A DNA stretch of 64,000 nt from Bacteroidota bacterium (GCA_027492915.1 JAPUDW010000142.1:1-64000), one strand, 5' to 3'. Numbered from the stretch's first letter, positions 8,751-17,483 are shown. The notes: generated by a model not told the origin, from the letters alone. Translations and numbers: made by a program.

Positions 8751-9305
8751 GTGCATCGTCCGACGATGTCACCAGCCGATGAAATCCGCATTCTACAGTT
8801 GGCGCAGCGCGACCGGCTGTTATTCGCGCCGATATACGAGGTTTATTTTGACCGCGTATATGCCTACTGCTTGCGGCGTACCGGTAATGTGCAGGAGGCG
8901 GAAGACCTGTGCAGCCTTGTGTTCACACGGGCGCTGGCGGGGTTGGATGGGTATCGCGGTGGGGTGGTGGCGGCATGGTTGTTCCAGATTGCGCACAACA
9001 CGGTGGTGAAGCATTACCGTGCCAAGCGACCGTTAGCGGGGTTGGACGAGGTGGCGGCAGTTGCGGCGGAGTCCGATTTTGGCGATGTGGATGATTACGA
9101 AACGTGGCGCACGGTGGCAGGGTTGGTTTCGGCGCTGCCCGACGAGCAGCGTGAACTGCTGGCACTGACGTTGGACGCGGGTCTGAACTCGCAAGAAGTG
9201 GCGGTGATCGTGGGCAAGAGCGCGGTGGCAGTGCGGGTGCAACTTCACCGGCTGCTAAAGCAGTTACGCGCGCAGTATGAGAAGATCAGCGGGGAACCTG
9301 CCTGA
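8751..9305 (+). CDS. ECF-type RNA polymerase sigma factor
   Basis: 184 residues. Region 2 is at about 25-90 (FAPIYEVYFDRVYAYCLRRTGNVQEAEDLCSLVF in two stretches, then AWLFQIAHNTVVKHYR), and region 4 at about 130-180 (LPDEQRELLALTLDAGLNSQEVAVIVGKSAVAVRVQLHR). It lacks region 3, as expected for ECF sigma factors. The GTG start at 8751 is supported by GGAGGAG 5 bases upstream; an in-frame ATG follows at 8766. Its stop overlaps the start of the next gene by one base (TGATG), so it is probably translationally coupled to that membrane protein, a likely anti-sigma or target. Confidence 0.92.
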   Translation: MHRPTMSPADEIRILQLAQRDRLLFAPIYEVYFDRVYAYCLRRTGNVQEAEDLCSLVFTRALAGLDGYRGGVVAAWLFQIAHNTVVKHYRAKRPLAGLDEVAAVAAESDFGDVDDYETWRTVAGLVSALPDEQRELLALTLDAGLNSQEVAVIVGKSAVAVRVQLHRLLKQLRAQYEKISGEPA

Positions 9306-11203
9306 TGAATGAGCAATCTGAACTGTTGGAGCAGTTTCTACAGCGACTGCGGGACGACTCACAAGCGTTACCGCCAGATGGGCTTGACCCTGCGCTGGCG
9401 GATTTTGCGCGGCGAATGCTGCATACCCCCAAGCCGGATGCTGCTCTGCGGACGCGCATCTGGGAACAAGCTATGCAAGCACAAGCACAGCCGTACCAAA
9501 ACGGGCGTGTGCAAGAACCTGTTTATACGGATAAGGAGGATGAGTTTATGGTCATTAAACCGGAAACCACACGGCGCAATACATGGGCGTGGACGGTATT
9601 GGTCGCGGCGGCAGCTTGCGTCATCGGCGTTATTTTCATTATGCGGTTCCCAAGCCCTAACGTATTCACCAGCATCAGCTTGCAGAACGCGGCAACCCTG
9701 ACGCCCAGCGTTACCGTCACACCCAGCCCAACGATTACGCCGAGTTTGACTGTCACGCCCAGCCTGACGATTACGCCGAGTTTGACGGTTACACCCAGCG
9801 CGACGCTGATGGCTGACCCCATGATGCAATTCCCAACCTTTACGTCAACGCCGTTCGTGAACGCCTCAATGGGTGCTTATGAATATACGATTCAGGCTGG
9901 CGATACGCTTGGTTATATCATTGCCCGATTTGGTTATTCCGATTTGAGTGTTGGCTCCGGCGGCATTGTTGACCAAGTGATGAGTCTGAATAACATTCAA
10001 GATCCGAATGTGCTGCCTGCGACGGGGATGGTGCTGCTGATCCCCGTGCAGACACCAACGCCTACCGCGCCGACTGCTGATGAAGCGGTATACATGACGG
10101 CAACAGTGCTGGTTGAACAGGTGACCGCACAGGCACAAGTGATAGCTAATGTTCAGCCGATTCAAATTGTTCCCGGTCACGCCAACACGGATGATGGCCT
10201 TAGCACGGGAACGCTATCGGGTAGTAATCCGGTTATGAGTTATCAATTTACAGCCGAAACAGAAGGTGTGGTGGTGCTGACCATAGCAAGCAGCCAACTT
10301 GAACTGGTTAACCTCGAACATACTGTTATTCACGCCAGCATGTCGGGTGGTGGCGGCGGCGGGGGCAGCGTGAACCCACTGGTTATGCAAAGTATCATGA
10401 CGCATTTCCTCGTGGTGCCGGGAGACACTGTAATCGCTCATGTGCGGGTGAACACTGATTATGCGGGATACTCACCTGAACAACAGATTCCTTATGAGCT
10501 TGATATAAGACTGTTGGATGTGGTGCCGCTAAACCAAGAGCCATTTAATGCGGCGGTGGATGGAACGTTGAATGACTTTAACCCGATGGCACTCTATTCC
10601 TTCGAGGCGGCCGCCGGTGACCGTGTAACAATTAAGGCGACGGGTGTGGACGGGTTTGACTCGTCACTTAAACTCTATGATGCAACGTTCAATCCGGTGG
10701 GTGATATTTCGGTGGCGTTCGACGATAACAGCGGTGCGGGTTACGACCCTGAAATTAACCAGATAATGCTGCCGACGAACGGGCGCTATTACGTGCTGGT
10801 GACCATTGGCGGTGGTGGTTATGGTGCGTTCAAACTGGAACTGACAAAAGCTGAGATTCCATCCTTGGGTACTGGGACACAAGAGGCACGGTTCAACTCG
10901 TCGCTACAGCCACAGTTCATGTTTGAGGGCAAGGCGGGGCAAGCAACGACGGTGAATATTACCCTGCCGGAAGATGCCAGTGATTACCGTGTTGAGTTTA
11001 TCGATGTGCATGTGTACCAGAACGGGGCGTTGGTGGAGATGCTCAACCACAGCACCGTTAGCCAACCTGTAAATGGGCTGGTGCTGTCGGCGAATATCGT
11101 GCCGCCTGCCGATGGGGAAGTGGTGGTGGAGATTGCCTCGAATGGCAAACTGACTCGACCGAGCCAACAGGTGTTCCGGTTGGAGGTCGCACTGGGAGAG
11201 TAG
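9305..11203 (+). CDS. Membrane-anchored LysM protein with anti-sigma-like N-terminus
   Basis: 632 residues. Residues 1-90 are cytoplasmic and helical (LLEQFLQRLRDD, ALADFARRML), as in anti-sigma or zinc-finger-less regulators. One membrane span lies at about 94-114. An outside Thr-Pro repeat (132-165, units like SLTVTP) leads to a LysM domain at about 192-247 (YTIQAGDTLGYIIARFGYS, LNNIQDPN, LLIPVQ). The rest holds two pre-peptidase-C-like beta domains (SYQFTAETEGVVVLTI; LYSFEAAAGDRVTIKA) and a further beta domain. It is coupled to the ECF gene by a one-base overlap. I infer an envelope sensor or surface protein controlling that sigma factor; direct evidence is lacking. Confidence 0.7.
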   Translation: MNEQSELLEQFLQRLRDDSQALPPDGLDPALADFARRMLHTPKPDAALRTRIWEQAMQAQAQPYQNGRVQEPVYTDKEDEFMVIKPETTRRNTWAWTVLVAAAACVIGVIFIMRFPSPNVFTSISLQNAATLTPSVTVTPSPTITPSLTVTPSLTITPSLTVTPSATLMADPMMQFPTFTSTPFVNASMGAYEYTIQAGDTLGYIIARFGYSDLSVGSGGIVDQVMSLNNIQDPNVLPATGMVLLIPVQTPTPTAPTADEAVYMTATVLVEQVTAQAQVIANVQPIQIVPGHANTDDGLSTGTLSGSNPVMSYQFTAETEGVVVLTIASSQLELVNLEHTVIHASMSGGGGGGGSVNPLVMQSIMTHFLVVPGDTVIAHVRVNTDYAGYSPEQQIPYELDIRLLDVVPLNQEPFNAAVDGTLNDFNPMALYSFEAAAGDRVTIKATGVDGFDSSLKLYDATFNPVGDISVAFDDNSGAGYDPEINQIMLPTNGRYYVLVTIGGGGYGAFKLELTKAEIPSLGTGTQEARFNSSLQPQFMFEGKAGQATTVNITLPEDASDYRVEFIDVHVYQNGALVEMLNHSTVSQPVNGLVLSANIVPPADGEVVVEIASNGKLTRPSQQVFRLEVALGE

Positions 11204-11295
11204 GGCAGTCTTGATGCTAAATTGTTAAAAATGAAACTTTTTGAGGGTGAAAGTCGTTTAGTGAATGTGCGTTAATCATCACACAAGGATGTGTT

Positions 11296-11733
11296 ATGCC
11301 TGTTCAACTTAGACGCTTTCGCCCTTTGCCGTCGTTTGCGCTGCTGCTGGCGCTGGTCAGTTTATCGGCCTGCGGGGTTTTAGGAATTGCCCGTTCGGAT
11401 TGCAGCCGTTCGATGCTGCTGATGCTGGAACTGGAGCCGCCGGAAAGCGCGACCTTCACCGAAGAACATTGTTCGATGGGCATTGTTAACCCCACTTACA
11501 CGGCTACATTGACGATTCCAGCGATTGATCTGGTGGCATTCCAGCAAAGTACACGGATTGAAAGCTGGCTGACGACGGCAGCTTCCGCCATATCGTTGGA
11601 TGACGAAGCTGATGGGCTATCATCCTTATTATTCGGTAGATTCAGTGACGGTTCGATCAGCGAAGAAGTATTGATTGATACGAGCAATCCGCAGCAGTAT
11701 ACCGTGTATGTGGTGCGCTCATTTATTGACTAG
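11296..11733 (+). CDS. Putative lipoprotein
   Basis: 145 residues. A basic start, a hydrophobic core (FALLLALVSL) and the lipobox LSAC put the lipidated cysteine near residue 26. The mature part has two further cysteines (SDC near residue 36 and EEHC) that could pair. No known domain is recognised. It follows the sigma/LysM pair by about 90 bases on the same strand and may belong to the same envelope unit, although an independent promoter is possible. It converges with the beta-repeat gene, 3 bases away. Confidence 0.7.
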   Translation: MPVQLRRFRPLPSFALLLALVSLSACGVLGIARSDCSRSMLLMLELEPPESATFTEEHCSMGIVNPTYTATLTIPAIDLVAFQQSTRIESWLTTAASAISLDDEADGLSSLLFGRFSDGSISEEVLIDTSNPQQYTVYVVRSFID

Positions 11734-11736
11734 GCG

Positions 11737-12126
11737 CTACCAGATGTTTCCCGCGCCGGGGGTGTAGGTTTTACCCATCACTGCATCGGCGATGATGGTG
11801 TCGCATTGGACAACACCGTTAACCTTAACCATGCCGCTGTTGATGACCACATCACTGCTATTAATGACTATTCTCGATGCATCCAGTTGGACGCTGGTGG
11901 CAGCTTGAATATGCACACCCGTGGCATCGAGGGTGATGATGTTGCCGTTGGTATCCTGAATAACGATGGTGTTTTCGTTAAGGGCGATTTGCTGTCCGGC
12001 GTGGTTTTGCAGATGGAGGCTGGCAGCATCCTGCATGGTGCGGATGCCGAGCGGTGTTAATTGGTCAGCGATATTACCACCGCGAAAAAGGTTGAATAGG
12101 CTGGTCAGAAAACTGCTCATCATCAC
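11737..12126 (-). CDS. Small protein with VgrG/gp5-like beta-repeats
   Basis: 129 residues. After a helical start (SSFLTSLFNLFRGG), the rest is a run of short alternating beta-strands: LHLQNHAGQQIALNENTIVI, then TNGNIITLDATGVHIQAA, SVQLDASRIVINSSDVVIN, MVKVNGVVQCDTIIADAVMG. This pattern resembles the C-terminal triangular beta-helix of VgrG/gp5 and related baseplate proteins. No other injection-system or phage gene is present. The function is unknown; it could be an orphan structural protein or a cargo tip. Confidence 0.55.
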   Translation of the reverse strand: MMMSSFLTSLFNLFRGGNIADQLTPLGIRTMQDAASLHLQNHAGQQIALNENTIVIQDTNGNIITLDATGVHIQAATSVQLDASRIVINSSDVVINSGMVKVNGVVQCDTIIADAVMGKTYTPGAGNIW

Positions 12127-12149
12127 CTCACCGGATTATAGGCCGATAC

Positions 12150-12635
12150 CTAACTGTACTTCTTTTGCAGCATGGGCAGCAAACCACCTGCGTCCATAAT
12201 CGCTTGGACGGAGGGCGAGAGGCGTGGGAAAGTGAAGGTTTTCCCTGCCGCCATAATGCTGGCGTTGACAAGATCAATCTCGATGCTGTCACCGGTTTTG
12301 ACGACCGCGTTCAGGCCGGGGCAGACGATGGGTAATACGCCCTGATTAATACAGTTGCGGAAGTACAAGCCGCTGAACGAGGCAGCGATGATGAGGTTCA
12401 CACCAGAATACTTGATGCTGGTCACGCCTTGTTCGCGGCTGCTGCCCATCCCCCAATTCGAACCTGCCACAATCACATCACCGGCTTGTGCGCCGCTGGC
12501 GAAGGCTGGGTCGAGATCTTCGAGGGCGTGGGCGGCGATGTCCTCCGGCGTTTTGAGGGTGTAAGTGTATTTACCGGGGAAAATGACATCGGTATTGACG
12601 TTATCGCCATATACCCAGCAGCGGTGTGTGGACAT
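12150..12635 (-). CDS. leuD: 3-isopropylmalate/homoaconitate dehydratase small subunit
   Basis: 161 residues from the ATG at 12635 (GGAAA upstream). WVYGDNVNTDVIFPGKYTYT at the start and VIVAGSNWGMGSSREQ near the middle are the signature of the swivelling small subunit of the aconitase superfamily, which completes the active site of the large Fe-S subunit. The protein is the short, archaeal/LeuD2-like size. Choice between isopropylmalate (leucine) and homocitrate or methylmalate-type substrates cannot be made safely from the loop residues. The matching large subunit lies 3.5 kb upstream at 16156-17460, not adjacent as usual. Confidence 0.88.
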   Translation of the reverse strand: MSTHRCWVYGDNVNTDVIFPGKYTYTLKTPEDIAAHALEDLDPAFASGAQAGDVIVAGSNWGMGSSREQGVTSIKYSGVNLIIAASFSGLYFRNCINQGVLPIVCPGLNAVVKTGDSIEIDLVNASIMAAGKTFTFPRLSPSVQAIMDAGGLLPMLQKKYS

Positions 12636-13022
12636 GGGTTGGTTTCCTTGCGTTGATGGTGCTGATACGTGTGTATTATGCCGCAAAGGTCATGAGGCGG
12701 CTAGAGATGTCTCAGCGAGAAGTAGAGAGGCTGTGGTGCATGGAGGTTGCTGTCGCCTGCTGGAAACTGGCGTCGTCGTATAAGAAGCGCATGGTTTTTT
12801 TGTGGTTTTCCGGTGGGGTGTTATCACGGAGGGCAGCTGTAATACGATCATCATCGGTGAGGCGCCAGCAACAAAAGCGGCTGTTGTTCAGCCGACAAAA
12901 ATGCCGCCTGTATTTAGTCCGGTTGCGAGTGTGGGGTTGTGGCACCGTTTGGGGCAGGTGGAAAGCTTGTCGAGATTAGGGTATTGTGCAGTGTCAGGCA
13001 GGGCAGATCAATTGTGCCCTGC
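12636..13022. other. Gap between leuD and the histidine kinase
   Basis: No convincing gene. A hairpin with 8-bp arms, GCAGGGCA at 12998-13005 and TGCCCTGC at 13015-13022, sits directly against the stop codon of the kinase gene and could act as its 3' end, although no run of T follows on that strand. An open frame on the minus strand (12712-12945) is Arg/His-rich and lacks a ribosome site. Confidence 0.4.
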
Positions 13023-14345
13023 TTAAACGGCGACAAGGGGCGGGACTTCGAATTTTGTTTCCGTAGCGGGTAGGCTGAACCAGAAGGTGCTGCCGGTACC
13101 GGGGAAACTTTCGACACCCACCTGTCCGCCCATGCGGCTGACCATGCGGTGAACGATGGACAAGCCCAGGCCCAGCCCTTCGGCTTTGACGCTGTGCAAG
13201 CGGGTGAACATTTCAAAGAGGTGGAGTTGGTCTTCTTTGCTGATGCCAACGCCGGTATCTATTACTTCGTAGCGGATGCAGGTTCCCTGTTGGAAGCCGC
13301 GTATGGTGATGCGCGGATCAGACTTGCCGACGCCCATGTATTTGATAGCGTTACTGATGAGGTTCGCGAAGATTTCTTCCAGCCATTGGCTATGCCCCAT
13401 CACGGATGGTAGGTCGTCACCGATCACCACCTCAATGTGGTTGGCATCGAGTTGGAGTTGGAAGCGGTTCACGGCAGCATCAATTGGCAGTTTGGCATCG
13501 ACTACCGTCACACTGTCTTTGTCATTACGCGACTTCGCCAGCCACAGCAGTTGTTCTATCATATCCGCCATTTTGAAAGACGCGGCTTTGATATTGCCCA
13601 AATACTGATGGGCTTTGGGTGGTAAGGCATCTTTCGAGATACGCTGCACCATATCGACGTTCAGGCCGATGCTGGTTAGGGGTGATTTAAGGTCGTGGGC
13701 GATGGTGTGGTTATAAGCATCTAATTCTTGATTGCTGGCTAACAACTCGGCATTATACAATTCCATCGCGATCTGGATTTCATTGAGCTGGCGGACATGC
13801 TCGGCATTATTGATGGCGCTTGCCAACTGAAGCGCCAGCATATAGCCGATGCGCAGATCATCCTGTGAGTAGGCTTTGGCTTCGGTAGTGGCAAAATTAA
13901 TCGCGCCAGTCACCATGCCATGATCCAGCAGCGGAACAATAATTTGGGACGCAAAATGGGCTAAGAACATGGTGGGTTCGGCCTGCTGAATGAGGCGGGA
14001 ATGCCCACTTTTTAAGACGGAACCGAGGTTGGCAGTCGCCGCTAAATCAACACTGTTCATGGTATACGGTTTGCCAAATAAGGTGACAATGTGCCAATCG
14101 CCGTTGGGCTGGCGCAAACAGGCACTGAAGTGTTCATAATCCAGCAACCACTTTGCTTGACGGGCGACGACTTGGAGTATTTCATCCAAGTCAAAGGTGC
14201 GGTTAATCGCGACCCCTATTTCGTTAAGGGCTGCAATCCGACTCGATAACGCCTGAGTTTCTGCGAGTAGGTGGCGCGTCGTGGCTAATAATTCCTCGTG
14301 ATCAAGCTGGTCAAGTTTCCGTGCGCTTAAGGGCGCAGTGGTCAT
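13023..14345 (-). CDS. Soluble GAF-domain sensor histidine kinase
   Basis: 440 residues with no membrane span. A GAF-like sensor (about 45-190; FDLDEILQVVARQAKWLLDY, MVTGAINFATTEAKAYS) precedes a HisKA domain with the phospho-acceptor at H217 in HTIAHDLKSPLTSIG, and a HATPase domain (IFANLISNAIKYM, RYEVIDTGVGIS, EGLGLGLSIVHRMVSRMGG). It therefore should autophosphorylate on H217 in response to a cytoplasmic ligand or light-like signal. Its start overlaps the stop of the upstream decarboxylase-like gene by 4 bases (ATGA), implying coupling. No response regulator is adjacent; the nearest is at 25117. Confidence 0.92.
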   Translation of the reverse strand: MTTAPLSARKLDQLDHEELLATTRHLLAETQALSSRIAALNEIGVAINRTFDLDEILQVVARQAKWLLDYEHFSACLRQPNGDWHIVTLFGKPYTMNSVDLAATANLGSVLKSGHSRLIQQAEPTMFLAHFASQIIVPLLDHGMVTGAINFATTEAKAYSQDDLRIGYMLALQLASAINNAEHVRQLNEIQIAMELYNAELLASNQELDAYNHTIAHDLKSPLTSIGLNVDMVQRISKDALPPKAHQYLGNIKAASFKMADMIEQLLWLAKSRNDKDSVTVVDAKLPIDAAVNRFQLQLDANHIEVVIGDDLPSVMGHSQWLEEIFANLISNAIKYMGVGKSDPRITIRGFQQGTCIRYEVIDTGVGISKEDQLHLFEMFTRLHSVKAEGLGLGLSIVHRMVSRMGGQVGVESFPGTGSTFWFSLPATETKFEVPPLVAV

Positions 14346-14884
14346 AAAGCATCGATCTCCAATTGGATAGCGTCGGTGTATTGGTTGACTTCGGTAAACA
14401 GGTTTGCGGTGGCGACAATTTCATAAATTTCGGTTTCGTCGAGGCCGAGTTTGGTCAATTCCTGATAGTGTTCAGGTGTGATGCTCTTGGGATTGGTTGC
14501 CGCCAGCAGCCCAAACTTAATGACCGCTTTTTCGCGGACAGGTAGGGGGCAAGCGTCGAAGTCTGAAACGAGTGTTTGCAACACATCTTCGCTCATACCG
14601 AGTGCGGATAGGCCGTGCAAATGCACCTGTAAAGCATACTGGCTGTTGTTGGCTTGCGAGATGGCGACACCGATCATTTCTTTGAGGGTGCGCGGAATAC
14701 TGCCTTTGAGCATGGTCGAGCGGAACTTCTTCCAATTGGCTTCAAGAATATCGGGGTTAATAGCCATCGACTTGAAAAGGTTAGGGACGATGCCAAAACC
14801 CAATTCGGCAGTAATCTCATCAAAAACAGCTTTGGTTTTGGGTTCGGTCACGGTAGCAGGGTCAAAAATGGTGACGAGGGACAT
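14342..14884 (-). CDS. Carboxymuconolactone decarboxylase/AhpD-like protein
   Basis: 180 residues from the ATG at 14884. Helical sequence with IPRTLKEMIGVAISQANNSQYALQVH, the position where AhpD-type proteins carry EXXCxxC-H; here the two cysteines are absent (ISQANNSQYA). PLPVREKAVIKFGLLAATNP and GLDETEIYEIVATANLFTEVNQYTDAI complete the fold. Without the redox cysteines, peroxidase activity is unlikely, so this is probably a cysteine-free member of unknown role. It is coupled by a 4-base overlap to the histidine kinase downstream. Confidence 0.8.
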   Translation of the reverse strand: MSLVTIFDPATVTEPKTKAVFDEITAELGFGIVPNLFKSMAINPDILEANWKKFRSTMLKGSIPRTLKEMIGVAISQANNSQYALQVHLHGLSALGMSEDVLQTLVSDFDACPLPVREKAVIKFGLLAATNPKSITPEHYQELTKLGLDETEIYEIVATANLFTEVNQYTDAIQLEIDAL

Positions 14885-15077
14885 CAAAACTCCAATCTGT
14901 AATATTCTGTAATTAAATATTAACACCATTATTTCAATGCATAGGCTGAAGAATTTGTGAAAAATTACTGCAAACAGTATTTTCGTAACAATTCAGTATA
15001 AGTACGTAGTATCGCGGCAATCGGATTTTATTGTGAGTATAATGGGGATGTCGGTTTGCGGCTAAAGGGAAGATTAT

Positions 15078-15500
15078 ATGCCGTTTGATGTGAGTTGGTA
15101 TGATGATGCCCATACCATACTGCGAGTTCGAGTACATGGAAAGCCAACATGGGATGAGTATGATACCGCGATGGATATTGTATCTCAGCGTATCGCCGCT
15201 GTGCCACATCGCGTTGATATGGTATTGGACGACGAGGTGGGGATGCCACGCGGTAACCCGATGCCCCATTTGAAAGCCGCCCTCGACAAAGTTGCTGCGC
15301 ACCCCAATTTAGGGATGAGCATGGCAGCCAGTGCGAATAATGTTGCGCTGTTCCCTTCACTGATGATGGAAACAGCCGGACGCTTGTATGGTGTCGATAT
15401 GAAACGCTATGGGCGCTTCGTCAAATCGATGGATGAGGCGGTCGCTATTATTATGGCCGACCGTGCCAAGGAACAAGGGAAGCCGGCTCAATCGGATTAA
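15078..15500 (+). CDS. Conserved hypothetical protein, STAS/SpoIIAA-like fold possible
   Basis: 140 residues, starting MPFDVSWYDDAHTILRVRVHGKPTWDEYD, with LDDEVGMPRGNPMPHLKAALDKVAAHPN in the middle and YGVDMKRYGRFVKSMDEAVAIIM at the end. The alternating strand-helix order resembles SpoIIAA/STAS-like proteins, but no clear signature residue is present, so I make no functional claim. There is no membrane segment. The gene is alone on its strand and converges with the DinB gene, its stop only 3 bases from that gene's stop. Confidence 0.6.
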   Translation: MPFDVSWYDDAHTILRVRVHGKPTWDEYDTAMDIVSQRIAAVPHRVDMVLDDEVGMPRGNPMPHLKAALDKVAAHPNLGMSMAASANNVALFPSLMMETAGRLYGVDMKRYGRFVKSMDEAVAIIMADRAKEQGKPAQSD

Positions 15501-15503
15501 AGG

Positions 15504-16022
15504 TTAGCTGCTGATTTTCGGCAGGTGGTCGGTATAGTTGACACTAAATGGCCCGCTGCCTTTAATGAAGGGCTGCATGATCGCACGTTCGGCCTGCACC
15601 AGATGGTTAAGGTCGTGGGCGGCGATATGGTGCAGCAGTTGGCTCATGGTTACCCAGCCGTACTCCGCATGAAGTCCCTGTTTTTCTAAATCTGTCTCAG
15701 TCAATTGATTGATTAGCGCGAGGGTTTGCTGGCGCAGCTCGTTAAATTCGCCTGCCAGCACGACGGTTGGCGCGGCTCTGGGTGGACGGTCGGCGGGGTT
15801 GAAGGCGGGGAAGGGCTGACCCGCTAAGATCGCCTTGATGCGTACCGGAAAGGACACGGCTTCGACATCAGTTACGTGCTGGAGGCATTCGAGCGCTGAC
15901 CACTCATTCGGGGCAGGACGGGCGGTGAGCAGTTCGAGCGGAACTGACTGCACAAGGTTGAACCAGCGGGTGGGGCTGATGGCGGCTACGGATTTACACC
16001 ATAATAAAATGTTGTCGGTCAT
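15504..16022 (-). CDS. DinB-family protein
   Basis: 172 residues in the four-helix DinB/YfiT fold: SALECLQHVTDVEAVSFPVRIKAILAG contains the first metal-ligand histidine, and QLLHHIAAHDLNHLVQAERA supplies the C-terminal HxxxH pair (HDLNH). These proteins bind a divalent metal and often act as small-thiol-dependent transferases, but the substrate is unknown here. The ATG at 16022 follows AAGGAAACAAA. It is intact, in contrast to the second DinB gene at 52955-53436. Confidence 0.85.
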   Translation of the reverse strand: MTDNILLWCKSVAAISPTRWFNLVQSVPLELLTARPAPNEWSALECLQHVTDVEAVSFPVRIKAILAGQPFPAFNPADRPPRAAPTVVLAGEFNELRQQTLALINQLTETDLEKQGLHAEYGWVTMSQLLHHIAAHDLNHLVQAERAIMQPFIKGSGPFSVNYTDHLPKISS

Positions 16023-16104
16023 TTTGTTTCCTTGTTTGTAAACTCAAGTATAAAACTCAGATCTGTGCTCTGGTGGTGAGCGTGCTTTTTGCAGCCGACG
16101 CAGC

Positions 16105-16129
16105 GGAGGAGACATGGCTCCTCCCTACA
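16105..16129. repeat. Palindromic repeat with CTACA tail
   Basis: Arms GGAGGAGAC and GGCTCCTCC around AT, followed by CTACA; one mismatch in the arms. Same 9-2-9 plan as the copies at 8537, 21055 and 22653. Confidence 0.55.
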
Positions 16130-16155
16130 ATTAAAGCATTGTCTGTGGGCGTTAT

Positions 16156-17460
16156 TTAGGCGAACGTTTGCGGGTCGGCGATGGCTCCGGCAAGGGCGCT
16201 GGCAGCGACCACATAGGCGTTGCTTAGATAGATGGTCGAGTCGTTGGTGCCCATGCGGCCTTTAAAGTTACGGCTGCCGGTCATGATGGTGGCTTCGTTG
16301 GGCGCGGGAACCCCTTGGTGATTCCCCATGCACGGGCCGCAGCCGGGGGTGCTGATGGTGACACCGGCTTCGAGCAGGGTGGCAAGCGTACCGTCGGTGG
16401 TCGCGTCTAAGAGTACCTGCGAACTGGCGGGAATGACCACAAAGCGGCAGGCGACCTGCTTACCCCGCACGACTTCGGCAGCAGCTTGCATATCGGACAG
16501 GCGCCCGCCGGTACACGTCCCGATCAATGCCTGCTGGATGGGTGTGCCAACCGCTTGACCGAGGTCAACCACATTGTCGGGCAGGTGGGGCAGGGCGATT
16601 TGGGGTTGCAGATCGCTTACATCGAGCGTGTACACCTCATCATAAACCGCGTCATCGTCGGGGTAGAGGGGTGCATAATGGCGGTAGCGATAGGGGTTGC
16701 TTTCGTTGGCAGACGTACCGCGATGGTTAGCCGGTTTGCGGCGTTCTTCGATGTAGGCGAGTACGCGCTCATCGGGGGCGATATAGGCGGACATGGCGCC
16801 GAACTCCGCCATCATATTAGGCATGACGGGCAGCTCGTCAATCGACCAGTAGCCAACCGTGTCACCGCTGATTTCCACCGAGCGATATTGACCCCCGCCG
16901 ACGGTTTTATCTTTCATCAAGCGCAGGGTGATGTCTTTGGCGGTAACACCGGGGCGCGGTTTGCCCGTTAACACGACTTTGAGCGTTTCTGGCACGCGCA
17001 GCCACAGTTCACCGGTTGCCCAGATAGCGGCGATTTCGGTGCGACCCAAGCCCATGCCGAACGCGCCGAGCCAGCCGTAGTGGGGGGTGTGGCTATCCGA
17101 CCCCATGATGACCTCGCCGGGGAGGATGACGGCTTCTTCGCTAAGGACTTGATGACAGATGCCGCGCCCGACCTCGAAGAAATGCCCGACCCCCTGCGCC
17201 TTGACCCACTCGCGGATTTCTGCGTGGTTCTGGGCGTGTTCGGTGGTGGGGGCAGGGACAGCGTGATCGAGCGTGATCGCCATGCGTTCGGGATGCAGGA
17301 CTTTGGGTGCGCCGATTTTCTCGAAGATTTTACGGATGGGCGCGGTGTTGTCGTGGCTAAGGTAAATATCCGGCTTTACGTCGAGGATGTCGCCAGCACG
17401 GGCGGAGGAAACGCCAGCGGCACGGGCGAGGGCTTTTTCGGCAAAGGTGTATCCGGTCAT
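16156..17460 (-). CDS. leuC: 3-isopropylmalate/homoaconitate dehydratase large subunit
   Basis: 434 residues, the length of the archaeal-type large subunit of the aconitase superfamily. MGSDSHTPHYGWLGAFGMGLGRTEIA, IGTCTGGRLSDM and TPGCGPCMGNHQGVP carry the three Fe-S cluster cysteines; TGSRNFKGRMG is the usual substrate-binding segment. It should dehydrate and rehydrate a 2- or 3-substituted malate through a [4Fe-4S] cluster together with the small subunit at 12150-12635. Leucine synthesis (LeuC) is the default assignment, but homoaconitase or citramalate-type substrates remain possible. xisI lies 23 bases upstream in the same direction. Confidence 0.9.
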   Translation of the reverse strand: MTGYTFAEKALARAAGVSSARAGDILDVKPDIYLSHDNTAPIRKIFEKIGAPKVLHPERMAITLDHAVPAPTTEHAQNHAEIREWVKAQGVGHFFEVGRGICHQVLSEEAVILPGEVIMGSDSHTPHYGWLGAFGMGLGRTEIAAIWATGELWLRVPETLKVVLTGKPRPGVTAKDITLRLMKDKTVGGGQYRSVEISGDTVGYWSIDELPVMPNMMAEFGAMSAYIAPDERVLAYIEERRKPANHRGTSANESNPYRYRHYAPLYPDDDAVYDEVYTLDVSDLQPQIALPHLPDNVVDLGQAVGTPIQQALIGTCTGGRLSDMQAAAEVVRGKQVACRFVVIPASSQVLLDATTDGTLATLLEAGVTISTPGCGPCMGNHQGVPAPNEATIMTGSRNFKGRMGTNDSTIYLSNAYVVAASALAGAIADPQTFA

Positions 17461-17483
17461 GGGTGGGTTGATTTCCTATGGGT

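Noticed and set aside
11737-12126. VgrG-like protein considered as part of a contractile injection system or prophage
   Set aside because: No sheath, tube, baseplate, ATPase or phage gene is visible in the neighbourhood.
12712-12945. A 77-codon minus-strand frame between leuD and the kinase
   Set aside because: Arg/His/Thr-rich with no ribosome site or family; typical of a chance frame.
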